A DNA stretch of 64,000 nucleotides from Lycium barbarum (taxonomy: Eukaryota > Streptophyta > Magnoliopsida > Solanales > Solanaceae). Positions 45,092 to 56,398 of the stretch are shown piece after piece. Made by a program: the position numbers and the translations under genes. Location of the stretch: contig NC_083337.1 in NCBI RefSeq assembly GCF_019175385.1, positions 18,771,885 through 18,835,884 on the forward strand, written 5' to 3'. Below the pieces are notes generated by a model. It worked only from the letters and a program-made list of their open reading frames with translations. It was not told where the DNA came from and ran no database searches. Numbering within the stretch: the stretch's first letter is position 1; every line of letters starts with the position of its first letter.

Positions 45092-45777
45092 TTACTGTTA
45101 TACCCTATTTTAACCGAAGTCAAAATAATTTACAACATTCCGGTAATTCCGGAGTTAATTAAAGTTAGGTAGTCGCCACCTAATTATTTATAGTGAATTA
45201 GGACACCTAAAGTCCATTTAAAGTTATTTTCTAAAGTTATTCCGTTTAAGGTCTACGAAACTTAAGATTTTAGGTAAGGGTTCAACTAATCTAGAGGGAA
45301 GGTATTAGGCATCCTCTAAGACCCATTAACAATAGTTAACCGACCAGACTTATGTTAATTAATAAGGCCAAGCGTTTGAGAAACAAGTAGGCAAGTACTT
45401 AACTTATAAATATTTACAAACCTCAAATGAATTAAGAAGAGGATGACTATCAGAACACTGTATATATAAAGTGAAATTAAAATAACATTTGATATAAAAT
45501 GGACGTACAGAAGTTGGCCTTTGACTTTAAAAAAAAATGTTGGACTCACAACTTACTTTAGAAGCATATAGCGAAAGCATTTTAAGAAAATAGTTGGCAG
45601 AAACATTATTTTTTGACATGGTTGAAGCTAAATTCCAAAGAAAACTCTACTTGTTTTTCATTTGAAGGAGACAAAACTGTTTTTAAGAAAATGAATTCGA
45701 GTTCTATTCCGATTACGCAGCTTACGGTTCCTTTTGGTATAGGAAAACAGTGTACATTTGATAAATCCTGGGCTAAC

Positions 45778-48700
45778 TGTCACACCCCATTTTTACCCGA
45801 AGGTTAAAGTAGAAGTATGACGTATTGGAGATTCCTGTTTTTTGTTTAATGTATGTTAGGAGTCGCCACCTAATTATTTATGGTGAATTAGGACACCTAA
45901 AGTTTGTTAAAGTTATTTTCTAAAGTTAACTCTGTTTAAGGTCTGCGAAACTTAAGATTCTGGATAAGGGTTCAATTAGTCTAAAGGGAAGGTATTAGGC
46001 ACCCTTTAAGACCCATTAACAATGGTTAACCGACCGGACTTATAATTAATTAGGCTAAGTGTAAATATAGTATTATAGAAAAAGAAAGTAGTCTTATAAA
46101 TATGACTAAAGTTATAAATAAATATGTAAGAATGCTATTTAAAATGGAACTTGTAAAAAATAATAATAATTCGTATAAAAGAGTACTTTTAATGTTGTTT
46201 TGAAATACAACTTATAAATATGATTAAGGTTTTAAGACGAAAGTATAATAGCATTATTTAAAATAACACTTGTAGAAAATAGTAAGTGCATAAAAGAGTT
46301 TAGTTAAAATGATCTAAAAGATAATGTTTGTACGTATTTGAAGAAAAGTGAGCTATGTCGACTCACAATTTCAAAGAGTTATTGTAAAATCAATATTGAA
46401 TAAATATTAAAGGCTTCATATAAAGACTAGCAACTTAATATATATATATATGGTGCTAAGGTTATTTCGAACAATCGTGTATTAAGTGTTGGAAGGAACT
46501 AAAGTAAAAAGTTATCCATTGAAACCTATTTCCTTTTATTTTCTTAGAATAAGTTAGTATAAAATTTGGAGTGTTTTAACTTCTAAAATAGTAAGTGCAA
46601 TTTGATTCTCTTAGTCAAGATATATAGTCATGGTACTTTGAAGATCAATTATTCCAAAAGATAAATATTAGGGATAATAAATAATTTCGACATAAACTAG
46701 TGAAGCTAATTATTAGTTTTCTTTTTTTGAATTAACTACCCACTATTAAACTAAACTTCATTAATACACTAGACATTATCTACATTAATAAAATAAAATA
46801 AGATGTTAGTCATACAAAGCAAATAAAAATACACAACACAAATAAAAATAAGGAAGAGAGGAAAGAGTAAATGGATCAGTCCATTTTTAGGACTGCCGCT
46901 GCAGCCTATTTTATTATTGGGCTTTGGCACAGAAAATCCTTTTAGTTGCTGCGGACTGATGTGACAGAGGCTGACTCGAGGTAAATATTTCGTTGGGCTT
47001 CGGCCCAACATCGAATGCGGGAAGAGACAAGTCCCCGGACTCATACGCGATGTTCATGCATAAGTAACAAAGAAAAAGGATTAGTATGGGATCGATAACC
47101 AAGGCTAACACATAAGATATAGACCCAAAAATCAGCAAGTTGAATATATGTAATGTATATATTTGAGTATACTCGTTCGTATAATCAACATAACGCAGCA
47201 AAATCCCTTCAACGCATAACAATCCGAGATAAGGGTTACAAGACACGTAATGTGAACTTCTTTTAGTTATATATGTAGTGTACCTTCCCATGCATAACCA
47301 AGCGTATACCAACCATGTATATCTTGTATATTTCGTATATATAATCAAGAATTTAAAACCCAGAAATTCAGCAAGATGAAACCACAGAAAGGGGTAAGCT
47401 TATACATAGCCTGCCTACATTCGGCTGAACAATCACGATGCACGTCAACTAGAAATAGGCATAAACCAGCAACAAACAGTCGATCAAAGGGAAACTGACC
47501 ATATTAACATGCTGAGCAATCTTGAATCATGTGAACAACAGAGTATCAATGTATGATTAAATAAACCAGAATTTCATAATCTCGGACAGATATAGGGCAG
47601 GAAATTAAAATAGCAGAACAGCCCAACACGAGATAATTCAGTTCTAATTCTGTGAAAACTGAAATAAAACTAGAAACTTTGGTATTGATCCATACTTAAA
47701 CAGAGGAAAGAACTGATTGCTTAACTTGACACACATGGTGGAAAATATGCGCACATTGGTAACCAAATTAACTCAACTGCAAACAAAACTCTTTTTACGG
47801 TTGAAGCATAGAAGAAGTCAAAGAACCAATTAAGAGAATGAACTAAACCTAATAGAATAAGCAACCTCTTAATAAGAACTAGAGCAAGCTAAAACATGAA
47901 AGGCTAATCTAATAACTTAATGAAGGCTAAATTACTGACTAAACAACAGACCGGAATTAGACGAGAACTAAAATCAGAAATTAACATATATAAACCCATA
48001 TGAACGCATAGGTGGGCTGAGGAATGAAAATAAGAAACCAAATAAGGTCTGACTATTATCAGATATTTGGACATAGTCTACAAAAACCTACTCCCCAAAT
48101 ATAATTCAAGCTGCAGAGACTCCATCACCATTTATGATATCATTTAGACTGGTTTTATAGGATTTCAAAACATATAAATCTAGGAGTTTGTATCATGCCC
48201 TTATACCATAGTTAGCTTATTAGGGTGTTCACGTGAGAACATCCCATATGATCATCAAATAGAGATCTTAAACCATATTTTCAAGTGAAACACCGAATAT
48301 GCTAAATAAGCAGCAACTATTATCAAATGTAGCTTCCTATTTTACGACCTCGGACATAATTTCCTATTTTTGCGACATTGGACATACAAACTCCATCACA
48401 GCACTAAACTTGAAACTAACAGCATCTTAAACACGCAAACGGGGAATCCCAACACACATCAAAAAATTAAAGCGAATCAAATATAGAGGAAAGGGATTGC
48501 ACTGACCTTTGTCGTGTGCAGTGAACGGGGTGTCGACGGCGTCGAATCTACGTTTCGAACAAGACGAACTCAAAAACTCGAACAATCTTTCGAATCGAAA
48601 TCCCTATAGTACTGAATGATCTAAAAAGTTTGGTTTTGATTTTTTTTTTTTCGAATAATCCACTAAACCCGAAGCCGAGTAGAATTTGGGCAAACCAAGA

Positions 48701-49547
48701 TTAAAGTAGTGGTGGTAAATAAAGTCTTGCGAAATCGTAAGATCTGGATGTTCGACCCGATTAAATAGGAAAGATTTTGTAACGAGAGAAATGCTCGGTT
48801 ACTCTCCTCTCTGTACCCCTTTCTAAAAAATGCTCCCCCCCTCACATTGAATCAAATCCCCCGCTTTATAGGACTTTGTTTGGTAAAAAACAAATAGAGG
48901 AGCGTAAGAGAGAGACGGAGTGGGGAGCAGCGTGTAGGGGACAAGGGAACGTGGGCTGGTATAAAGGTGGAGGGGAACGTGAGGATCGAGGCGAGAGGAA
49001 AGGAAGGAGAAAGAGAAAGGGAAGGAGAGGAGGCGGGTGAAGATGAAAAAGAAAAGAAAAGGGTTAGGGATTAGGGTTAAAAGGGTATTGGGCCGGGTAG
49101 ATGTAATGTGGGCCGAAAATATGGGTTGAAAATGTGGGTTGGGTATTGAAATGTGGGTTGTTTATTTGGGTAGGGAAATAATATTAAATTTGTATTTTGG
49201 GCCATTAATTTGGCTGAAAATTGTTGATCCTTCCTCCGCTATTTGAATTATTTTTGGGCTTCTAGTTTAATAACTGGTATAATATATATTATGTAAATAT
49301 AATAAATAATTAATATGTAGAAAAATAAATATTTTGCAAAGTGTTGTCTTGTAATTAATTTAACGATTCCAAACCCGAAAAATGAAACGATGACTAACCG
49401 TTTAAATTCTGTGATAAAGTAATACTTATAATGTTAAAAAATAAAAGTAGCGAAAATAATAGTAGTGAAAATAAAGTATTTAGCTCGTCAGTAAATTTAG
49501 AAACCCGGGTAAATTAAATAGGAGAGGGACAAAATTGGGTGTCAACA
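45778..49547 (-). repeat. 3' LTR of the gag-only element (3770 bp)
   Basis: Borders TGTCACACCCC and GGGTGTCAACA on the plus strand. It carries frames of 91 and 144 codons that recur in the other LTR but show no protein family. TATA (minus) at 48864-48872. Confidence 0.93.
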
Positions 49548-49562
49548 GATGCCCCTCTTCGA
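49548..49562 (-). other. Polypurine tract of the gag-only element
   Basis: On the minus strand GAAGAGGGGCATC directly before the 3' LTR (TGTTGACACCC). It agrees with the minus-strand orientation set by the primer site. Confidence 0.7.
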
Positions 49563-50569
49563 CCGGAGATGATGTAAGAATCTTCGGGCGAAGAAGTTGA
49601 CGTAGTAGCCAATTTTGTTTGGACCAACGAATATGAATTTATAAGAAAGTACGATTTTTTGGAAAATTGATGGAAAATATTATGAGGATCGCAGGAATTA
49701 TGGAAAATTATGGCCGAATCTCGGTTTCGAGTTGTCTACATATCTCGGGCTGCACGAGAATCAGGCCATGTGTAGTTCGAAAGTTTTTTGTGGATTCACA
49801 ATCTTGCAGGGGTTGTAGACAGGTGACGCGAACGTTCAAGAATGGAACATACGCTTATAGCCTCCTAATTATGAATGTGGCGCGCAACACAGTTTCAAGT
49901 AGGACTCTACTAGGCACGATATGAATTCTTCAAAGATGCCCCAGTGTTGAGTTATGGAGACACTGGGGGTGTAGAAAGGAATATGAGATTGTGAAAAGAG
50001 TAGATTGAGTAGAGTTTTAGCGGAGGATGTGAAAGAGAATTTAACCTACGTATCACGTGTTTGTGGACATAGGCGGAATCGAGTTCGAGAGTAGATCCGT
50101 GACCTTTGCTTGTGAGTTTGGTATTCCTCTTCAGCAAATTTTCCCCAGTTCACTGCGTAAGATAAAGTTCCACGTTGTGTTGCGTCCCTGCAGGTTGTAT
50201 TTTCTGCCAAAACTGAAATTCATGTCAAAATTAGTAATAACGTTGAGAGTGTAAAATTATAAAGAGTGTAAAATGATAATAAATATGAGTGTGGGAATGA
50301 AAATGAAGTCGTATGGCCAGTGTTGTCTCTGGTTGTCTTCAGGGACTTGAATGAATGCGTGATGCGTATGCTGAGGATGTGATAATATCTCTAGTTGCAT
50401 TTGAAGATGATAGTGATAAGGTCTCCGGCTGTCTTTCGGGACTCGACGATAAATGATATCTGCGAAATTTAAGGTAAATTCGTTAAAGTAGGTAAAGTAG
50501 ATGATGAAATAAAGAAATGAAGTAAGGAGTAAAGTAGGTGTATAGCCGTTTGGCTTATGCAGGTGAGGC

Positions 50570-51420
50570 CGTGTAGCCATGCGATGTCTCCGGTTGTCTT
50601 CGGGGACTTGATGATATGTCTCCGGTTGTCTTCGGAGATTTAATGCAGACTCTTGTACAGTCCGGGGTAAAGTCGTAAAGTGTATGATGTCTCCGGTTGT
50701 CTTCGGAGGCTCAATGATAATTCCTGTAAAGTTCAGGGTAAAGTTGTTAAAGTTGGTAAAGTAAATGATAAAGTAGAGGGTAAAGTCGTAGTGTAGCCGT
50801 CTGGCTTATGCATATGAGACTGTATAGCCGAATAATGTCTCCGGTTGTCTTCGGGGACTTGATGGTATCTCTCCGGTTGTCTTCAGAGATTTGATGATGA
50901 CTCCCGTAAAGTCCGGGATAAAGTTGTAAAGTGGATGATGTCTCCGGTTGTCTTCGGAGACTTGATGATAATTCCTGTAAAGTTCAGGGTAAAGTTGTTA
51001 AAGTTGGTAAAGTAAATGATAAAGTAGAGGGTAAAGTCGTAGTGTAGCCGTCTGGCTTATGCATATGAGGCTGTATAGCCGAATAATGTCTCCGGTTGTC
51101 TTCGGGGACTTGATGGTATCTCTCCGGTTGTCTTCAGAGATTTGATGATAATCCCTGCAAAGTTCAGGATAAAGTCGTTAAAGTCGGTAAAGTAAATGAT
51201 AAAGTAATTGGTAAAGTAAAGTGATGGTGTAGCCGTTTGGCTAATGCGGAAGAGGCTGAATAGCCAAATGATGCCTCCGGTTGTCTGCGGAGATTAATGT
51301 TGATTCCTGTAAAGTTCAGGGTAAAGTGGTTAAAGTAGGTAAAGTAAATAATAAATAATTGACAAAGTATGGAGTAGAGTGATAGCATAGCCGTTTGGCT
51401 GATGATGTTGACGGTATCGT
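50570..51420 (+). repeat. Tandem repeats in the 3' region of the gag-only element
   Basis: At least nine copies of TCTCCGGTTGTCTTCGGRGA alternate with GTAAAGTTCAGGGTAAAGT and with AGCCGTYTGGCTTATGC. A higher-order unit of about 250 bp is seen by comparing 50686-50870 with 50936-51120. Non-coding. Confidence 0.85.
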
Positions 51421-52129
51421 GACAGGCCAAACTAATGACACGTAATCTTGATTTAATTCGTCTTCAATCTCGACAACCTGCAAAATAGGTATATTTATTA
51501 ATAAAGTCATAAAGTTATTGTGATAAAAATAAAATTAAAGATAAAGTTAGAAATAAAGCCGTTTGGCTTTTGAGGGAGGCCGTAATGAGCCAAATGATGC
51601 TTTTTGGCCTTGATTGATAGACTTGACTTTTGATCTCGCGATTTTAGGTTCCTGCACTCAAAGAAAAATTCTTAGTTTGGGAGGGGGAAGTTGATTCGTG
51701 TTGACTCGAAGCTTGACGTTGTTGGCGCTCCATTTGTCTTGTTTGTTTGGATCTTGTGATCTCCGTTCAAGCCTCGGTCGATGAACAGTAGTGAAATAAT
51801 TGAAAGAAAGTATTTCATTTGAAAGGTAGGTGTAAGTATATGTATAAGGAAATATAACTATACGTATATAAGTTGTGAAATATGTATATGTAAACGTATG
51901 TATGTAAGGAAAGATATATATATGTAAATGTATATATATGTAAGTTGTAAAATATTCTGCCAACTTCGGATTGTGACACTTCTAAAGTAATTGGTCTATA
52001 ATAACTTCATGTCTGGTAGCCTCAATATTGTCGATGTCCGACCGTTCTTTCGTCTATATTTTTCAAAATATGCCCCAGTTTTGGGTTCAGAAAGGGTATG
52101 CTAAACTTATGTTGTGGTGTGACCGAACC

Positions 52130-52590
52130 TTATATAGGTTGCCTACGTATCCCTCCAAGGGAATCAGGTCAGAACGTAGTTCGTAAGGTATATAAGAATG
52201 GTTTAAAATTTTCTAATAAGGGACCGAACCCGATCTGGATTGCCTACGTATCCCGCCATGAGAATCAGGTCAGCGTAGTTCTGTTATGTAAACGATAAAG
52301 TTTTGTTGGATTTCTAACTAAATACGACAGTCTGTATGTTGATAGTCTGTGAATCCTATCGAGGGAATCAGGCTAAGCATAGTTCTCCTTGTATAAGGGT
52401 TTTGTTTTTTTGGATTTTCTGTTATAATGCAACCGAACCCTATGTGGGCTGCCTACGTATCCCTCCATGGGAATCAGGTCAGCGTAGTTCGTACGCATTA
52501 AAATGGCAAAAATTCTAACCTAGTATGACCGAGTCCCTATGTGGGCTGCCTACGTATCCACCGAGGAATCAGGTCAAGCGTAGTTCGTAC
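52130..52590 (+). repeat. About five tandem copies of a roughly 100-bp unit
   Basis: The core is GCCTACGTATCCCTCC, GGGAATCAGGTCAGCGTAG and TTCGTA, seen near 52139, 52239, 52350 (decayed), 52450 and 52545, with unrelated spacer text between cores. Confidence 0.85.
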
Positions 52591-53119
52591 CTGGTTGTTA
52601 AAGGAAAGGTTGCAAACTCCCCTGTCTTACCTAATGTCATCCTTTGGTTTCTTCCTGGATTGCTAGCTTTCAGGCTTATGTCATCACCTATCGGCTATTT
52701 CATTTTCTTTCAAAATGGAATCTTGTCTTGTTATTCTCTCGAGATGTGTGTTGTCTATTCGTACATTTCATGTCACAATCGTAGAGTTGACAGTTTTGAT
52801 AAATAAAGTAGAAAATAGATGATTAAGAAAAATCAGAAATGCATTCATAGTTTTGCAATTCAAGCTTCCACAAGGTGAAGCAACACAAACAAAATTTTGA
52901 GTACGGTTCAAGCATCAATAAAAGAAAACAAGTTCACTACATGTTCATGCTACCAAGGCTCCCGACGGATCGAGGACGGAGTACTAGTCTAATTCTTCAG
53001 AGTTTTTCCTGGTTCGGCGCCCCATATTGTCAGTGCCTTGGTGTTGCGAGTAGTTATATTGGATTGTTCCCACGAGAGCGACAAAGTTGTTGATCTGACT
53101 CTTTCCGCACTAGACTCCT

Positions 53120-55261
53120 CTAAATCTTGGCATTTCCGTGAGCAGGCAAAGGATTGTTGACCACATTGGGCTTAGCTTCAGCGAGCTGAATTACTCCTTC
53201 CTTAATCAGGGCTTCGATTTTGTTTTTAAGCCCATAGCAATCTTCAGTGGCGTGCCCAACAACTCCAGAGTGGTATGCGCAGCTTTTGGAACCATCAAAC
53301 CATTTTGGGATAGGCTCGGGAATTTTCCCTTCAATCGGTTGTATTATGCCTGCTGCTTTCATTCTTTCGAACAATTGAGCCAAGGGTTCAGCGATCTGAG
53401 TGTAATTACGGGTGTTTTTGGTGTCAGGGTTTGGACGGGCTCTAGGTATAGTATGTGGTCGATTTTGGTAAGTTGGAGCTTGGTTGGGTTGATACGGGCG
53501 TGGGTTTTGATGCGGAGGCGCTCGGGGTTGGTAGTAGTTTGCTTGGGTGTTGTAAACAGGGTAAGGAGGTAGTGGAGCTTGGTAGGGTTCAGGGTAGTGG
53601 TAAGGGTAGAAAGTTTGTTGTGGGTGGTTAAAGTATGGAATGGCTTGGCTCGGCTCATGTCCTTGAGCGTTCATGACTGCAGCGACATCTTCCTTCTTCT
53701 TTTTAATCCCGTTGATAGAACCAGATTGTATAGCTTTGTTCATTGTTTGTAAAGCAATAAGATCCTGAATTTTTCCAAATTTGATTCCTTCTTCCAAGGC
53801 TTCTCCCATTCGAACAACTTCTGTGAATTTTTGTCCCATCATACCTATCATTTTCTCGTAAAATATGCCAGCCTGGCATTCAATGAAGGTAGCAGTCATT
53901 TACCTATCATTCATCGGAGGTTGAACCCTGGCTGCTTCTGACCTCCAACGTAACGCATATTCGCGGAACGTCTCAGTTGACTTCCTGGTTAACTTAGTCA
54001 TGTAAACTCTATCTGGTGTGATATCGGTGTTAAAACTGAACCTGTCCATAAAGTCTTGCGCCATGTCACTCCAACCACGCCATTTACGGACATCCTGTTG
54101 TGTATACCAAGTAAGTGCTTCGCCAGATAAGCTTCTTATGAAGAGCTTCATCCTTATGCTCTGGTCTCTGCCCACTCCAACCAGTTTGTCACAATAAGCC
54201 CTTAAGTGTGTATGAGGGTCGCCTGTTCCATTGAATGTATCAAATTTTGGCGGTTTGTAGCCTACGGGTAAATCGATGTCAGGTTGGACACAGAGATCCT
54301 CATATTCTACACTCTTAGTTCCTCTAGCAACTTGAAGGTTCCTCATTGCTTCTTTGAGACTGTGGATCTCTTTTAGCAGTATGTTATCTGCCCCTGCCTT
54401 TGCATCCCTTTCCATTTCTTCGTATTGATCTACCTCGGGTTGGAACCTGACCGTTACTGGGTTGGTAAAGGTTTGTGTTTCTGTGGCATATACCGGAGGA
54501 ACATATTGTGCATTTGGGTTGACAAAGTGTGCCCCGTGCATATGCTGGGTTGGATAAGTCTGGACGATGGGGGTGTTTTGGACAAGAGGTGGTGTGTTAT
54601 AATTGGTGTTTATAGGTGGTTGATTTGGTGGGTTTAGAGGAGTGGTCGTGGGTAGTGGATTAGTGTTGGCGGGTAAAGGAACATAGGGAGTGTGAACTAG
54701 CGATTGATTTGGTGGGTTGACGGGTGGTGGATTATGAGTAGCATAGGTAGTGTAGGTGGGTGGTTGATTTTGTGGAGGAGTATAGCTAGTGTAAGTGGTT
54801 GGTTGACTTTGTGGGGGAGTATAGACGGATGTTGGATTTGGTGGATTTGCGGGGGTGATCGGAGGCAAGTTGTTGTTAGTAGGTGCATTGTTTTGGGGAG
54901 GAAAATGCTCAGGAACTGGGGATTCGAGTGATGGGAAACGAGGTGGTTCTGGTGCAGTATTGCTAGGTTCAGAAGGTGAATTTTGGAGTGTGATGGATAA
55001 ATTGGTCAACTCCCTTACCCGATTTAGTTCTCCACGTAGATTCTCAATTTCTTGAGTCAGGCGGGCGATATGTTCATCCCGTTGAATAACAGTTCCATGT
55101 TCGGAAGTTTCAGGCGGATCGCTAGCGATCACGAGGTTTTCTACACCAGTTGGAACAGATGCGGCCGGATCAGACATAGTAATTTCATTTCCTTGGACAG
55201 CCCAACTACGTTCAGGTAACGATGACGTCTTTGACCTCGTGATGTAAGGATGGTCGGCCAT
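53120..55261 (-). pseudogene. Retrotransposon gag, broken by one in-frame stop
   Basis: Starting at MADHPYITRSK (55261), the frame runs 453 codons to a TAA at 53900-53902 and then 259 more codons in the same frame to 53120. An N-terminal helix (about residues 60-90) is followed by a Pro/Asn/Thr-rich linker (about 100-260) and a capsid-type Retrotrans_gag domain from about residue 334 (FNGTGDPHTHL, SGEALTWY, FREYALRWR). After the stop come GEALEEGIKFGKI, another Pro/Tyr/Gln-rich linker and a zinc-binding box CAYHSGVVGHATEDC of the Tat lineage. The stop replaces what is a Gln codon in related proteins, most simply a C-to-T change. Everything else is open, so the damage is recent. It ends before any protease. 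Confidence 0.88.
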
Positions 55262-56379
55262 CGAGCGTCAACACGAATCAACTCTCTGTTCGGGAATAAG
55301 ATAAAATAGACATACAGTATAAACGATGTTAATCTCATGAACATATCTAGGTAAAGTCATGGTCACGTAAAGTCGAGTAAGGCATGTAGCGAATAATTTA
55401 TCAAGTAGAGTCAAACAAGTTGTCAAACAAATGTAAACGATTATATCAAAACAACTAGCACGTCCTAATATGCATGTGACCTCTTTGCGCCAGAGGTGGG
55501 CCTAACGTTGTTTAAAGGATAAAATGTGCCATAATATGTCATCCCGTTGCTTTGATTAATTAAACAGATTCTATTTCTCAAAAGTAAAAAATAATGTAAT
55601 ATTTATTACATGTCAAATGAATACAACATAAAGTGTTTCCTAATCTAAATAAAGTAAATAAAATTTCTATGCCTAACTTCTAGCTCCATTTGTGATGCCC
55701 TTGATCTTCGTCATTTGTTGTACTCCGATGCAAATGCATACCTGTCATAGAAATGTTAGTCATTCCCTCCTTTCCTAAAGTTTAATTAATTAGAGCGAAT
55801 AGTCAATATTTAGGCACAGTTATCCTTCAAACATGCATATAAAGTATGGTTGGTATCACTCGGGGTCATGAACCCACTTGGACGTTTTGGGTAAAGTCAT
55901 CTAATGAATTTAATACACCAAGGGTATTAAACCTCCTAGGTCATTAAATGTATGCTCTTAATAAAGGGTGTTGGTTTAGCTCTATCTTAGGCTGACTAAG
56001 AGTTGGCTTCCTATGACACAAGGTTCCCCCAAGCGGACAACTTGGGAGTGGAAAGTCTGTGGCCGTCGACTGCACCGCTGATCGACTAAATCCACAAGAT
56101 CGATCCAACTAAAAGGTAATTTAATAGTGAACGGGCGCGAACCGCGAAGCCGTTTTGAGTGTGTGAATATGTGTGAGTTTTCCAGGAGTGGAAGAAATAT
56201 GAACGGAATGACAGTTTATCAAAGCAGTAACACATAAACAGTTTATATCAAACAAACAGTTTATATCAAGCAAACAATTAATAGCATGTAAAAACAGTTA
56301 ACAAACAAATAAAGTAATTAAAATAAGCACACAAAACCTATTTAAACTAAGTCTGTTATGGTTAGAACCTAAGTGATTT
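55262..56379 (-). other. Leader of the gag-only element
   Basis: About 1.1 kb between primer site and gag start. No extra ORF of the kind Ogre elements carry upstream of gag is visible. Confidence 0.55.
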
Positions 56380-56395
56380 CCCAGTGGAGTCGCCA
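56380..56395 (-). other. Primer-binding site, Ogre-type (tRNA-Arg)
   Basis: The plus strand reads CCCAGTGGAGTCGCCA, three bases from the LTR edge. On the element's strand this gives TGGCGACTCCACTGGG, which I remember as the tRNA-Arg-type primer site of Ogre-like elements. It sets the orientation. Confidence 0.75.
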
Positions 56396-56398
56396 AGC

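Larger units (their letters stand above)
49563..53119 (-). other. Non-coding interior where pol would be expected
   Basis: About 3.5 kb between gag and the polypurine tract. Apart from the two tandem-repeat zones I see no pol motif on either strand (no DD, DTGA or HHCC pattern in context). Pol has been deleted or was never part of this subfamily. Confidence 0.65.

Noticed and set aside
46769..47348. Overlapping minus-strand frames of 91 and 144 codons, repeated at 57388-58006
   Set aside because: They lie inside LTRs, recur only because the LTRs are copies, and show no domain, codon or hydrophobicity pattern of a real protein family.
50570..51420. Regularly spaced short repeats resembling a CRISPR array
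   Set aside because: Spacers are themselves repeated, units vary in length, and the location is inside a plant retrotransposon.
53138..53572. 144-codon plus-strand frame opposite gag
   Set aside because: It is the antisense shadow of the gag coding region.
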